Source: Dehalococcoidia bacterium (GTDB lineage: Bacteria > Chloroflexota > Dehalococcoidia > Lucifugimonadales > HRBIN23). Taken from it: 64,000 nt of DNA. The notes under the pieces are model-generated. The model did not search any database. It saw only the letters and a list, made by a program, of their open reading frames with translations, and was not told where the DNA came from. This document shows positions 14,856 to 22,906 of the stretch, one piece after another. Location: NCBI GenBank assembly GCA_025060295.1, contig JANXCH010000009.1, forward strand, positions 1 to 64,000. The letters run 5' to 3'. Within the stretch, counting starts at the first letter, position 1. Each line of letters begins with the position of its first letter. Made by a program: the position numbers and the translations under genes.

Positions 14856-16716
14856 GACGTTGGGCCAAAGCCCATGTCATCCCGGGCAGGGCGGCGATGC
14901 GCTCCACCGGGGCATCTTTGATGGCTTTGAGGGAGCCGAAGGTGCGCAAGAGGAGGCGCTTGCGCTTGGGGCCGATGCCCGGCACGGTGTCCAAGACGGA
15001 GCTGGTCTGCCGTTTGGAGCGCAGACGCTGATGGTAGGAGACGGCGAAGCGGTGGGCTTCGTCCCGCAGGCGCTGCACCAAGAAAAGCCCTTGGGAGCCG
15101 CGGGGCAGAAGGATGGGCTCGGGGGCGTGGGGCACAAACAGTTCCTCCCGCTCTTTTGCCAGGGCGGCGAGGGGGATGAAGTCGGTGGATAGGCCCAATG
15201 CCAGGAACACCTCTTGGGCCACCGAGAGGTGCCCTTTGCCTCCGTCCACCACCACCAGGTCGGGGACGATGCCCCACGCCTCCTGGTCGGGGGGTGTGTT
15301 GCCTGGGGCGAACAGGTGGGGGGCTTTGCGGTAGGCCTCGGCCAGGCGGGTGAAACGCCGGCGCAGAACTTCCCGGAGCATGGCGTAGTCGTCTATCCCC
15401 TGGACGGTGCGCACTTTGAAGCGGCGGTAGTGGGCGCGGTGGGGCTTCCCATGCACGAACACTACCATGCTCCCCACGGCATCCGTGCCCCGGATGTTGG
15501 AGATGTCGTAGCATTCGATGCGGACGGGGAGGCGGGGGAGGTTGAGGGCCTCCTGCACCTCGGCCAGGGCCTTTTGCAAGGCGTCTTGGTCGGCCAGGGC
15601 GCGGGCTTGCTGCAAGCGTAACCCCTCCTGGGCATTCTCCGTGGCCATGTCCAATAGGCGCTTTTTGGCTCCCCGCTTGGGCACCATCAGGCGCACGGGT
15701 GCGCCGCGCTTGGCGGTCAGGGTTTGGGCGATAAGGTTGGCGTCCTGGGGCAGGCAGGGGACGACCACAAGGGGTGGGATAAAGGTAGCGGCCTGGTAAA
15801 ACTGGAGAAGGAAGTGGGCCAGCACCTGGGCGGGGGGCTCGTCCTGAGTGCCTTCTAGGGAGAAGTGGTCGCGCTCCACCAGTTTGCCTTGGCGGATGAA
15901 GAACACCTCGGCGCGGGCCTGGGCGTGCTCGTGAGCCAGGGCGATGATGTCCATATCCTCCCGCTTCAAGGAGACGACCTTCTGCTCTTCCAGCACCTGT
16001 TGGATGGCGCGAATCTGGTCGCGCAGGCCGGCGGCCCGTTCAAAGTCCCACCTCTCGGCGGCCTCCCGCATCTGCTGATGGAGCCTGCGCAGGACCTCTT
16101 CCGCCTTGCCCTGCAGGAACTGGATGACCTGTTGGATGATCTCCCGATACCCCTCGCGGGAGATGTAGCCTGTGCAGGGGGCGGCACACCGGTGGATGAA
16201 GTATTCCAGGCAGGGGCGGGGGTCTGTGCCGGTGATGGTCTTGGTGCAGGAGCGGTAGGGGAACAGGCGTTTCAGGAGGTCTAAGGTGCGGCGCACCGAG
16301 CCCGCCGAGGCGTAGGGGCCGAAGTACAGGGCCCCGTCCGCATGCACCTTGCGGGTGAAGTAGACGAGGGGGAAATCCTCCTGCAGGTCAATGCGGATGT
16401 AGGGGTAGGTTTTGTCGTCCCGCAGGCGGGTATTGTAGGGAGGGCGATGGCGCTTGATGAGGGTGTTTTCCAAAAGGAGCGCTTCGCTCTCCGAGTGGGT
16501 GAGGATGACCTCCAGGTCGGCGGCGCGGGCGAGCATGCGGCGGATTTTGGGGGGATGGTCAGCGCTGTCGGCGCAATAGGCCCTCCCCCGGTCGCGCAGA
16601 CGCGCCGCCTTGCCCACATAGAGCACCTGGCCGCGTGCGTCGAGGAACATGTAGACGCCGGGACGGTCAGGTAAAGCCTTGAGGCGCTCCTGGAGGGCAG
16701 GGGTGGGGGTCTCCAT
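14839..16716 (-). CDS. uvrC: Excinuclease ABC subunit C
   Basis: The 625-residue UvrC makes both incisions around a DNA lesion after UvrAB loading. The order is an N-terminal GIY-YIG nuclease (RPGVYMFLDARGQVLYVGKA), a Cys-rich middle segment (CLEYFIHRCAAPCTGYI), the UVR motif that contacts UvrB near 210-245, the RNase-H-like nuclease (IECYDISNIRGTDAVGSMVV and DLVVVDGGKGHLSVA), and a C-terminal helix-hairpin-helix (VPGIGPKRKRLLLRTFGS). Length is normal. AGGAGGGG lies 7 nt before the ATG. It ends a minus-strand operon after a small membrane protein, a kinase-like gene and rpiB. Confidence 0.96.
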   Translation of the reverse strand: METPTPALQERLKALPDRPGVYMFLDARGQVLYVGKAARLRDRGRAYCADSADHPPKIRRMLARAADLEVILTHSESEALLLENTLIKRHRPPYNTRLRDDKTYPYIRIDLQEDFPLVYFTRKVHADGALYFGPYASAGSVRRTLDLLKRLFPYRSCTKTITGTDPRPCLEYFIHRCAAPCTGYISREGYREIIQQVIQFLQGKAEEVLRRLHQQMREAAERWDFERAAGLRDQIRAIQQVLEEQKVVSLKREDMDIIALAHEHAQARAEVFFIRQGKLVERDHFSLEGTQDEPPAQVLAHFLLQFYQAATFIPPLVVVPCLPQDANLIAQTLTAKRGAPVRLMVPKRGAKKRLLDMATENAQEGLRLQQARALADQDALQKALAEVQEALNLPRLPVRIECYDISNIRGTDAVGSMVVFVHGKPHRAHYRRFKVRTVQGIDDYAMLREVLRRRFTRLAEAYRKAPHLFAPGNTPPDQEAWGIVPDLVVVDGGKGHLSVAQEVFLALGLSTDFIPLAALAKEREELFVPHAPEPILLPRGSQGLFLVQRLRDEAHRFAVSYHQRLRSKRQTSSVLDTVPGIGPKRKRLLLRTFGSLKAIKDAPVERIAALPGMTWALAQRLKESL

Positions 16717-16729
16717 ATCAGTGCCCCTC

Positions 16730-16984
16730 CTAGCGCAGGAGGAGCCAGAGCACCAGCAGGATAGCTAAGCACATCCCTGCGACGATGCCAACGGCCGCCA
16801 ACTCCCGCCCGATGGGAAGACGCATACTCGGTGCACCGGGCGGTGGACGGAGGGAAGGGGAAAGGGCGGGACGTGGGGTCTCGGGGGCAGGGGCAGAGGG
16901 CTTAGGGGGCAGGGTGGCTGTCCCGGTGGGAGCGGGGGTGTTGAGGAAGCGGGGCCGACGGCCCCGGCGGGTCTTCCTGGGCAT
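16730..16984 (-). CDS. Small single-pass membrane protein of unknown function
   Basis: This 84-residue protein has a very basic N-terminus (PRKTRRGRRPRF), a Pro/Thr/Ala-rich linker to about residue 55, and one hydrophobic C-terminal segment (about 62-83, VGIVAGMCLAILLVLWLLLR). The layout suggests a tail-anchored protein with a cytoplasmic, possibly nucleic-acid-binding, tail. AAGGAG precedes the ATG. It sits between the kinase-like gene (14 bases away) and uvrC (13 bases away), so co-expression is likely. No known family is recognised. Confidence 0.6.
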   Translation of the reverse strand: MPRKTRRGRRPRFLNTPAPTGTATLPPKPSAPAPETPRPALSPSLRPPPGAPSMRLPIGRELAAVGIVAGMCLAILLVLWLLLR

Positions 16985-16998
16985 GGGTGTCGGCTCCT

Positions 16999-17697
16999 TT
17001 AGGGTGTGGCTGGGGGCCAGTAGAGTCTGGCCAGGTGGACAATGAAATCGGCCGCTTGGTGGAAAGTGAGCAACCCCGTGTTAAGCACCAAGTGGTACTG
17101 ATGGGGTGTGCTGGGGTCGGTTTTGAAAAAGCGCCGGTAGTAAACATCCCGGGCCCGTTCCACCTGAGCGATATGGCGTTCGGCGCGAGGCCTGTCCAGA
17201 TGCTCCCGCTCCATAATGACCGCCAGGCGTCGTTCATAGGGGGCGACCAGGCCGATATGGAGGGCGCGGGGGTGATCCTGGAGCACCAGGTTAGAGGCTC
17301 GACCTACCACCACGATGTTGTCGCTCTGGGCCAGGGTGCGTATGGCTTGGCTGATGGCCTCCACGAAGCGACGGTCGTCCATCTCTTGGGCGGGTTCGTG
17401 GGTGCCCTCGGGGTAGGGTTGTAACAGCAGGGCGTCCATGCTGGCCCCGAAGTAGGGGTCGCCTCCGGCCAGGGCGCTGCGCTCCAGGACGCGCTGGAGT
17501 AGGCGGGCGGCCCGTTCGCCTAGGGTGGGGGAGCGCTCCTCCCGCTGGGCCAGGGCTGCCACCGGCACCCGTATGCGCCGGCTGGCTTCGGCCAGCACCA
17601 GGCGGTCCACATAGTCCATTCCCAGGGTGCGGGCGACCTCCACGCCCACCTCGGGGGCACCGCTTCCATACTCGCCGTTGATGGTGATGACCGGCAT
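16999..17697 (-). CDS. Cytidylate-kinase-like family protein
   Basis: A 232-residue protein of the cytidylate-kinase-like P-loop family. The N-terminal ITINGEYGSGAPEVGVEVA matches the family's phosphate loop but has GSGA where GSGG/GSGK is common, and no Lys directly after it. Later segments NIVVVGRASNLVL and APYERRLAVIMEREHLDRP match the family LID region with conserved Arg residues. The substrate of this family is unproven; some members are encoded next to regulators or nucleotidases. It lies 11 bases after rpiB and 14 bases before a small membrane gene. GGAGGGG precedes the ATG. Confidence 0.75.
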   Translation of the reverse strand: MPVITINGEYGSGAPEVGVEVARTLGMDYVDRLVLAEASRRIRVPVAALAQREERSPTLGERAARLLQRVLERSALAGGDPYFGASMDALLLQPYPEGTHEPAQEMDDRRFVEAISQAIRTLAQSDNIVVVGRASNLVLQDHPRALHIGLVAPYERRLAVIMEREHLDRPRAERHIAQVERARDVYYRRFFKTDPSTPHQYHLVLNTGLLTFHQAADFIVHLARLYWPPATP

Positions 17698-17707
17698 ACC
17701 GCCCCTC

Positions 17708-18163
17708 CTACCGCCCCAGGCGGGCAGAAAGTGTATCCCTCTCCTTCAGCCAAGTGATGTTGGCCTCTTCCGAAGGGTCGGGTTGGGCTGTGAACCAGGC
17801 GTCCAGTATCTCTTGCGCCACGGCGGGGGTGGTGAGGCGCAGGCTCATGCACAGCACATTGGCGTCGTTCCATTTGCGGGCGCCGGCGGCGGTGGGGGCG
17901 TCGGGGCAGAGGGCGGCCCGCACCCCAGGGACTTTGTTGGCCGCCATGCAGACCCCTGTGCCCGTCCAGCAGAACAGGATGCCCTGCTGGCACTCTCCCG
18001 AGGCCACCGCCTCCCCCACCCTCTGGGCCACGACGGGCCAGTTGGGGTTGTCCCCCTCCCGCAGGGCGCCGAAGGGGACGACCTGGTGCCCCAGCCGGCG
18101 CAGGTGCTCCAGCACCCAGGTGGTCAGGGGGGTAGCCTCGTCGCTGCCGATGGCGATGCGCAT
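17708..18163 (-). CDS. RpiB/LacAB-family sugar-phosphate isomerase, divergent active site
   Basis: The 151-residue protein has the RpiB fold: an N-terminal IAIGSDEATP strand-loop, the ILFCWTGTGVCMAANKVPG anion loop, and ARKWNDANVLCMSLR. RpiB interconverts ribose 5-phosphate and ribulose 5-phosphate. The Cys expected as base is present (FCWTGTG). However, the usual DHA near the start reads DEA, the Gly after the Cys is Trp, and the usual His in ARxHNDANVL is Trp. These changes touch phosphate and ring-opening residues, so the substrate may not be ribose 5-phosphate. It heads a minus-strand operon through uvrC. Confidence 0.78.
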   Translation of the reverse strand: MRIAIGSDEATPLTTWVLEHLRRLGHQVVPFGALREGDNPNWPVVAQRVGEAVASGECQQGILFCWTGTGVCMAANKVPGVRAALCPDAPTAAGARKWNDANVLCMSLRLTTPAVAQEILDAWFTAQPDPSEEANITWLKERDTLSARLGR

Positions 18164-18219
18164 GGTCCTCCCTCACCTGCTAGGGTAGCGGGTTGGGGGC
18201 CGATGCGCAAGGTGGGGGA

Positions 18220-18777
18220 CTAGTCCCGCTCCATTTGGACCCACGAGGGAGTGGTGGTATGCACAGTCGCTCGAACCCGTTCCTGGAGGGCAGGCAAGGT
18301 CTCTCGGGGGGCCGAGGGGAGGTTAAGGGCACGGCTAAGGGTGTCGGAGAGCGGCGGGAAGGTCTCTCGGGGGGCCGAGGGGAGATTAAGGGCACGGCTA
18401 ACGGTGTCGGTCAGGGGAAGGAAAGATTCGTGAAATCCAGAGGGGAGCCACAGGGCGCGGCGCACACCCTCCAACAGGTTAAGCATATAAGTCAAAGGTG
18501 GGGGCACAGAGGGTTCCACCTTCGCAGGAATGCCTGGCATCGGTGGAGGGCCGGGTGGCATAGGGGGGATGCGAATCAGATCACCTTTATCGTCGGGTGG
18601 AGGGTCGGGCAGGATGGTGATGGGGGGTTCTTTCGTGGGAGCGGGAGGGGGGTCTGGGGTCGTTGCGGGGGGTGGCTCCTTGGCCAACAGGTACAACCCC
18701 CAGGGGGCGAACAGATACCCCAGGAGGAACGCCCCAAGGGCTACCCCCAAGGCGGTGAGCAGGCGTTGCCGCCACAT
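18220..18777 (-). CDS. Membrane-anchored Pro-rich protein with 21-residue repeats
   Basis: I do not recognise the family. The 185-residue product has an N-terminal anchor (about residues 6-32, LTALGVALGAFLLGYLFAP), then a long Pro/Thr/Asp-rich stretch (about 35-90) and a C-terminal part built of a 21-residue unit. Two copies are near perfect (LSRALNLPSAPRET core) and a third, upstream, is degenerate (RALWLPSGFHES). The unit looks amphipathic. It is the last of three minus-strand genes driven by the strong promoter at 20146-20174 and begins 12 bases after the preceding stop. A role as a surface or periplasmic stalk partner of the two neighbouring phage-tail-like proteins is inference. Confidence 0.65.
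   Translation of the reverse strand: MWRQRLLTALGVALGAFLLGYLFAPWGLYLLAKEPPPATTPDPPPAPTKEPPITILPDPPPDDKGDLIRIPPMPPGPPPMPGIPAKVEPSVPPPLTYMLNLLEGVRRALWLPSGFHESFLPLTDTVSRALNLPSAPRETFPPLSDTLSRALNLPSAPRETLPALQERVRATVHTTTPSWVQMERD
18298..18423. repeat. Tandem 63-bp coding repeat
   Basis: Two adjacent 63-bp units (18298-18360 and 18361-18423) are close to identical for about the first 50 bases and keep reading frame inside the gene 18220-18777. A third, diverged unit is visible only in protein sequence. The pattern indicates slippage or unequal crossover, not a mobile element. Confidence 0.75.
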
Positions 18778-18789
18778 AGGCCCACTCCG

Positions 18790-19410
18790 TTAGGGCAGGA
18801 TAAAGGTGAGGAAGAACTCCACACTGGAACCGGCAGGCTTGTGTACCGGCGGGAAGGTCACGCGGTTGAACAGGAGAGTGCGGTTGGCGTCCCGCAGGCC
18901 CGCCTCACGATAGACCTCATCGGCAGTGGTGGTACCGATGCGGAAAACCATCGTCACGCTAGTGCTGGCGACATCCACGGCAGGGGTATAAAGGCGAGAC
19001 ACGAAGCGGACGGCCCGCTCCAGTGCCGTGTCCGAGGCGGTGGGCGGGTTGCACACCCCGTCAGCGCCACAGTCGCCCACCTCCAGCACTGTCAGGCTTA
19101 GGTTGTCGCCAGGGATGCTAGCGGGGGTCCAGAAGGGGCCGAAGGCTTCGGCAAGGAAGGCAGCCTTACCGATGTCGGTGATAATGTTGCGGGCCTCGTG
19201 GCGGGCCACCACCTGTCCGTCGGGGTCGTAGAGGACCACGGCCATGCGCCCCTGCAGGCCGAGGGGGCCCGCCTCCCCTTCGGGCACCACCCCAACCACA
19301 GGGGGCGACTGTCCCGTGCGGGTGCGGACGAAGGCATAGCCTTGCAGGGCGAGACCCCCCAACAAGGCCACGAGGCTGATCACCAGGATGGCTATTCTCG
19401 CTTTTGCCAT
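18790..19410 (-). CDS. Membrane-anchored protein with a phage-tail-like domain (paralog B)
   Basis: A 206-residue protein with one N-terminal membrane anchor (about 5-28) and an extracytoplasmic beta domain. The domain resembles phage tail or fibre proteins: a LYDPDGQVV opening, NIITDIGKAAFLAEAF, VLEVGDCGADGVCNPP, SDTALERAV, then the EVYREAGLRD strand and LLFNRVTFPPVHKP. The order of a loop with NPPTxSDTALE followed by an E(V/I)GL-type strand is commonly seen in tail structural proteins. It is clearly paralogous to the next gene upstream, sharing DCGAD, VCNPPT and SDTALER. GGAGGG precedes the ATG at 19410. No capsid, portal or tail-tape gene is near, so this is probably a host-encoded surface protein. 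Confidence 0.68.
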   Translation of the reverse strand: MAKARIAILVISLVALLGGLALQGYAFVRTRTGQSPPVVGVVPEGEAGPLGLQGRMAVVLYDPDGQVVARHEARNIITDIGKAAFLAEAFGPFWTPASIPGDNLSLTVLEVGDCGADGVCNPPTASDTALERAVRFVSRLYTPAVDVASTSVTMVFRIGTTTADEVYREAGLRDANRTLLFNRVTFPPVHKPAGSSVEFFLTFILP

Positions 19411-19458
19411 AGCGTCCCTCCTATGAGCAGGCCAAGGATGCACAGCGGGCTCTTTCGT

Positions 19459-20112
19459 TTAGGGGAAACGGAACTCCATGGATACCACAAGGAATTCGGC
19501 GTTAGTATAGACTACGGGGGGGGTGAGCAGCACACGGTTGACCAAGACTCCACCAGAACTGCTAACAATACCCACTTCACGAATGGTACCCCCACCACCA
19601 CCGATACGGTATTCAAGGGATACCGTTTTGTTCGGGATGTCCAAAGCACTAGAGTGGAAGGCCATTGTATGCAAGTATCTCTCCAATGCGGTGTCACTAG
19701 GGGTGGGCGGATTGCAGACGTTATCCGCGCCACAATCGCCTAACTGCACAACTCCCGGCAGGTGAGCATCTGCTCCTCCGGGGTTGGGATCTATGGGGTT
19801 GAATGCGTCGAATGCCTCACTGAGAATGGATGCTTTGCCCCGGTGGGTGATGAGGTTGTTGACGGAGCGCTCGTCCACCAGGTTGCCCTGGGAGTCATAG
19901 AGGCGGATGTGCATGCGCCCCCGCAGGGCCAGGCTCTCCCGCAAGCCATCGGATGGGGTCTCGGCGGCTGGGGAGGTGTGCTGGGTAAGGGTGGGAGCCT
20001 GGGTGGGGGAGGTCTTGGAACGGGTAAGGGCCACCTGCACAGCGGAGCCGATAAGGAAGGCTAGCGCCCCCACCAACAACAGCACCGGCAGAAACAGTCC
20101 ACGCCTGCGCAT
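19459..20112 (-). CDS. Membrane-anchored protein with a phage-tail-like domain (paralog A)
   Basis: The 217-residue paralog of the preceding entry has an Arg-rich start, one membrane anchor (about 8-29), a Thr/Pro/Ser linker, then the same beta domain: LRGRMHIRLYDSQGN, NNLITHRGKASILSEAF, VQLGDCGADNVCNPPTPSD, TALERYL, TIREVGIVSSSGG and VLVNRVLLTPPVV. The Cys pair in DCGADNVC is conserved in both paralogs and may form a disulfide. Two ATGs compete: 20118 abuts GGGAGG with no spacing, while 20112 is 6 nt away, so I take 20112. It is the first gene of a three-gene unit under a near-consensus promoter. Function is unknown; surface attachment or assembly is a guess. Confidence 0.7.
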   Translation of the reverse strand: MRRRGLFLPVLLLVGALAFLIGSAVQVALTRSKTSPTQAPTLTQHTSPAAETPSDGLRESLALRGRMHIRLYDSQGNLVDERSVNNLITHRGKASILSEAFDAFNPIDPNPGGADAHLPGVVQLGDCGADNVCNPPTPSDTALERYLHTMAFHSSALDIPNKTVSLEYRIGGGGGTIREVGIVSSSGGVLVNRVLLTPPVVYTNAEFLVVSMEFRFP

Positions 20113-20145
20113 GCGCATCCTCCCATTAGCAAGTGTGGACGCACC

Positions 20146-20174
20146 ACTATAGCAAACCCACAAGAGGGTGTCAA
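20146..20174 (-). promoter_or_regulatory. Strong promoter of the surface-protein cluster
   Basis: Minus strand TTGACA (20174-20169) and TATAGT (20151-20146) are exactly 17 nt apart and preceded by CCC. It lies between xerD and the first phage-tail-like gene, separating the cluster from xerD transcription. Confidence 0.8.
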
Positions 20175-20183
20175 GGGAGTGTG

Positions 20184-21080
20184 CTAGCGGGCGCGGGGGT
20201 GGGCCTTGTCGTAGGCCTCTTGAAGGTGCTGGTTGGTGAGGTAGGTGTAGATCTGGGTGGTGGCGATGCTGGCGTGGCCCAACAGTTCCTGCACGTGGCG
20301 CAGGGGTGCCCCGCCTCGGAGCAGGTGGGTGGCGAAACTGTGGCGCAGGGTGTGGGGGGTAACAGGGGAGGTGATGCCCGCCTTGCGGGCATACCCCTTC
20401 AAAATCAGCCAGAAGCCCTGGCGGGTAAGGCGCTCCCCCCGTTGGTTGACGAACAGGGCCTGCTCCCGCAAATCGGGGACAAGGCGGGGGCGTCCCCGCT
20501 CCAGGTAAGCCCTCAGGGCCTCCTCTGCCACTGAGTGGATGGGGATGACCCGCTCCTTGTTCCCCTTGCCCCGGCACCGCACTGTCCCTTCCCGCAGGTT
20601 AATATCCCGCAGATCCAACCCGGTTAACTCGCTCACCCGCATCCCCGTAGCGTACAGGAGTTCCAGCATAGCCCGGTCGCGCAGGGCTTCGGGGGTCTGC
20701 TCCTTCCCCGTCGCTTGCAGGAGCCGTTCCACCTCTTCCTCGGAAAGGGCTTTGGGGAGGTGGCGTCCCGCTTTGGGGGAGCCCAGGTCTTCGGCGGGGT
20801 TGCTGGCCAGCACCCCTTCCCGCACCAAGAAGTGGAGGAGGGACTTGACCGCCGCCACCCGGCGGGCCAGGGTGGTGTTGGTGTAGCGCTTCTCTAGAAG
20901 CCACAGCACGAAGCGGGTCAAAACCCCCAGGTCAACCTGATCCCATCGGCTGATGCGCTCCTGGGTGGTCAGGAACTCCAGGAGTTGGTGCAAATCGTTA
21001 CGATAGGCGGCAATGGTGTGAGGGGATGCCCCCCGCTCCACGGCCAGGTGTTCCAGGAAGGCGTCTATCTGCTCTTTCAC
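20184..21080 (-). CDS. xerD: Site-specific tyrosine recombinase, XerD type
   Basis: A 298-residue tyrosine recombinase with an N-terminal SAM-like core-binding domain (about 1-90) and a C-terminal catalytic domain. All catalytic residues are visible: Arg148 in ATGMRVSEL, Lys172 in GKGNKER, His243 and Arg246 in HTLRHSFA, His269 in LLGHASIATT and Tyr278 in QIYTY. Spacing matches XerD of chromosome dimer resolution. The start is GTG at 21080 after AAGGGGG. No att-like direct repeats or other integration genes are seen, so a housekeeping role is more likely than a mobile-element integrase. A partner XerC is not in the window. Confidence 0.9.
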   Translation of the reverse strand: MKEQIDAFLEHLAVERGASPHTIAAYRNDLHQLLEFLTTQERISRWDQVDLGVLTRFVLWLLEKRYTNTTLARRVAAVKSLLHFLVREGVLASNPAEDLGSPKAGRHLPKALSEEEVERLLQATGKEQTPEALRDRAMLELLYATGMRVSELTGLDLRDINLREGTVRCRGKGNKERVIPIHSVAEEALRAYLERGRPRLVPDLREQALFVNQRGERLTRQGFWLILKGYARKAGITSPVTPHTLRHSFATHLLRGGAPLRHVQELLGHASIATTQIYTYLTNQHLQEAYDKAHPRAR

Positions 21081-21113
21081 GATGCACCCCCTTGGGCTGG
21101 GTGCTTCCTTCTG

Positions 21114-21812
21114 CTAGGGCGAGGCCCGTGCCCGTAGGCGACGGCGGGAGGAGGGGGACCGCTCATCCCCTGCGGCCAGGGATACACCTTTGCCCAGCAC
21201 GATAGGCCCGGCGGGCAGGCTCCAGGCCAGGGCCACGGGCGGAAAGAGGGCCACAGCGATAACCACAGTCCAGGACAGCCAGGCCCACCACAGCGGCGCA
21301 GTTCGGTGGGCTGTATGGACCACGGTGAACAGGAAGGCCCAGGGGATGGACAGGTACCCCAGCAGGAGGAGGGTGGAGCGCACTTTGTCCACCTGGGTGG
21401 CCATCTGCACCAGGTAGGCTCTGGCAGCGGGGTCGTGGGTGGCGTAAAGGCTGGCGAAGATGGGGTCAAGTACCGCATGCCACAAGAATGCCAGGGCGGT
21501 AGCCAGCATGGCGATGCCCCCCGCCAGCAGGGCGAGCCATCCCAGGGGGCGGTTCCTCTCCCGCAGGGGGTGCGTGGCTCCCCATACCGCTACCCCCAGC
21601 AAGAAGAAGAAGGCTGTCAGCACAAGGTGCTCTCCTATCCAGAAGGGGAGCAGATGCCCCTGCAGAGTGCGCATGGCGTCGGGCAGCGGAGTGTGCAGGG
21701 GGGGCAGGCCATCGGGGCGCAAGGCGACCAGTAGGGGAACACTGATGAGGAGCAGGGCTGACCCCGCCACCGCACACCATCCGCCCACACGGGAGGGAGA
21801 AAAGGCCCCCAT
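21114..21812 (-). CDS. Polytopic membrane protein of unknown function
   Basis: A 232-residue hydrophobic protein with about six membrane segments (roughly 12-32, 60-80, 90-112, 145-165, 172-195 and 198-212) and a short Arg-rich C-terminal tail that should be cytoplasmic. No catalytic motif is recognised. The layout is similar to DUF4386-like membrane proteins, but I cannot assign it. The ATG at 21812 fits AGGTGG better than the GTG at 21821. It lies 33 bases upstream of xerD and may be co-transcribed with it. Confidence 0.65.
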   Translation of the reverse strand: MGAFSPSRVGGWCAVAGSALLLISVPLLVALRPDGLPPLHTPLPDAMRTLQGHLLPFWIGEHLVLTAFFFLLGVAVWGATHPLRERNRPLGWLALLAGGIAMLATALAFLWHAVLDPIFASLYATHDPAARAYLVQMATQVDKVRSTLLLLGYLSIPWAFLFTVVHTAHRTAPLWWAWLSWTVVIAVALFPPVALAWSLPAGPIVLGKGVSLAAGDERSPSSRRRLRARASP

Positions 21813-21881
21813 AGCTACCACCTATCTAGGCCTCCGAGGAGGCCCCACGGCCCGTCTCAACGGGCAAAGTGTCGCACCCTT

Positions 21882-21912
21882 ATACTAGGCGCTGGGACTT
21901 CGGCCCTGTCAA
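21882..21912 (-). promoter_or_regulatory. Possible promoter for the membrane protein and xerD
   Basis: Minus strand TTGACA (21912-21907), again preceded by CCC, and TAGTAT (21887-21882) with a 19-nt spacer. The spacer is long, so strength is uncertain. Confidence 0.45.
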
Positions 21913-21988
21913 GGGCGAAAAAGGGGCATAAAAGGGCAATTTGCGAGGGCGCAACCCCTAACCGAGAGGGCCTTTGTGCACTCCGAAT

Positions 21989-22891
21989 CTACCCCGCCCC
22001 GCGCAGACGGGGGTCCAGGAGGTCCCGCAAAGCGTCCCCGAACATATTGAAGGCGAACACGGCCAGGGAGAGGGCCACGCCTGGCCAAATGGCCATCCAG
22101 GGGGCTTCATACATGTAGCGCAGGCCCTCCAGGCTGAGCATACCGCCCCAGGTGGGCCGCGGGGGTGGCACCCCATACCCCAGGAAGGAGAGGCTCGCCT
22201 CGGTGAGAATGATGGTGCCCAGGCCGATAGTAGCCAACACGATGACCGTGGCCATGGTGTTGGGCACCACATGGGCCAGCATAATGCGCAAGGGTGTGGC
22301 TCCTATGGCGCGGGCGGCTTCAATGTACTGGTTCTCCTTGATGGAGAGGGCGACACCCCGAATCACGCGGGAGTTGGCGATGCCCGAGGAGATGCCCAGC
22401 ACCACGGTGATCTGCACCAGCCCCGGCCCCGTAAGAGACAACACGGTGAGCAAAATCAGCAGGCCCGGGAAGGCCATCCAGGCGTCCACGAGCCGTTGAA
22501 GGATGATATCGGTGCGTCCGCCGAAGTAGGCGGAGGGGACACCGATGAGGAGGGAGACCAGCGAAGCGATCACAACAGCCACAAAGCCGATGGCCAGGGA
22601 GATGCGTGCCCCATAGACAATGCGGGTAAACACATCGCGTCCTAGCTGGTCGGCTCCCAACCAGTGGGCCCTGCTATAGCCGGCGAAGCGGTCGGTCAAG
22701 ATAGCCTCAGCGTAGCCGTAGGGGGTAATGAATTCTGCGAAGATGGCCGCGAAGGTCATGATAAGGAGGATAATGGCCCCCACCAGCCCCAGGGGTTTGG
22801 TGCGCACCAGGCGCACCAGCACCTCAGCCCACCAGGGCATGCGGCGCTTCCACACGGTTTGCAGACCAACCGTCGCCTCGGCCTGACGCAT
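21989..22891 (-). CDS. dppC: Peptide-type ABC transporter permease (DppC/OppC family)
   Basis: A 300-residue inner-membrane permease with the N-terminal OppC segment and a binding-protein-dependent transport domain of about five further helices. The EAA loop reads EAARAIGATPLRIMLAHVVPN, the contact site for the ATPase. It follows dppB by 15 bases and should pair with it. Substrates of this family include di- and oligopeptides, nickel and glycosides; they cannot be told apart here. ATPase genes (dppD, dppF) are absent on both sides. Confidence 0.9.
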   Translation of the reverse strand: MRQAEATVGLQTVWKRRMPWWAEVLVRLVRTKPLGLVGAIILLIMTFAAIFAEFITPYGYAEAILTDRFAGYSRAHWLGADQLGRDVFTRIVYGARISLAIGFVAVVIASLVSLLIGVPSAYFGGRTDIILQRLVDAWMAFPGLLILLTVLSLTGPGLVQITVVLGISSGIANSRVIRGVALSIKENQYIEAARAIGATPLRIMLAHVVPNTMATVIVLATIGLGTIILTEASLSFLGYGVPPPRPTWGGMLSLEGLRYMYEAPWMAIWPGVALSLAVFAFNMFGDALRDLLDPRLRGAG

Positions 22892-22906
22892 GCTCTCCCT
22901 CCCAGG

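Noticed and set aside
18298-18423. Repeats considered as a CRISPR or mobile-element mark
   Set aside because: Only two adjacent units without spacers, in frame inside a coding gene.
20184-21080. Tyrosine recombinase as sign of a prophage or integrative element
   Set aside because: Matches chromosomal XerD; no tRNA target, direct repeats, excisionase or phage structural block is seen. The phage-tail-like neighbours have their own promoter and membrane anchors.
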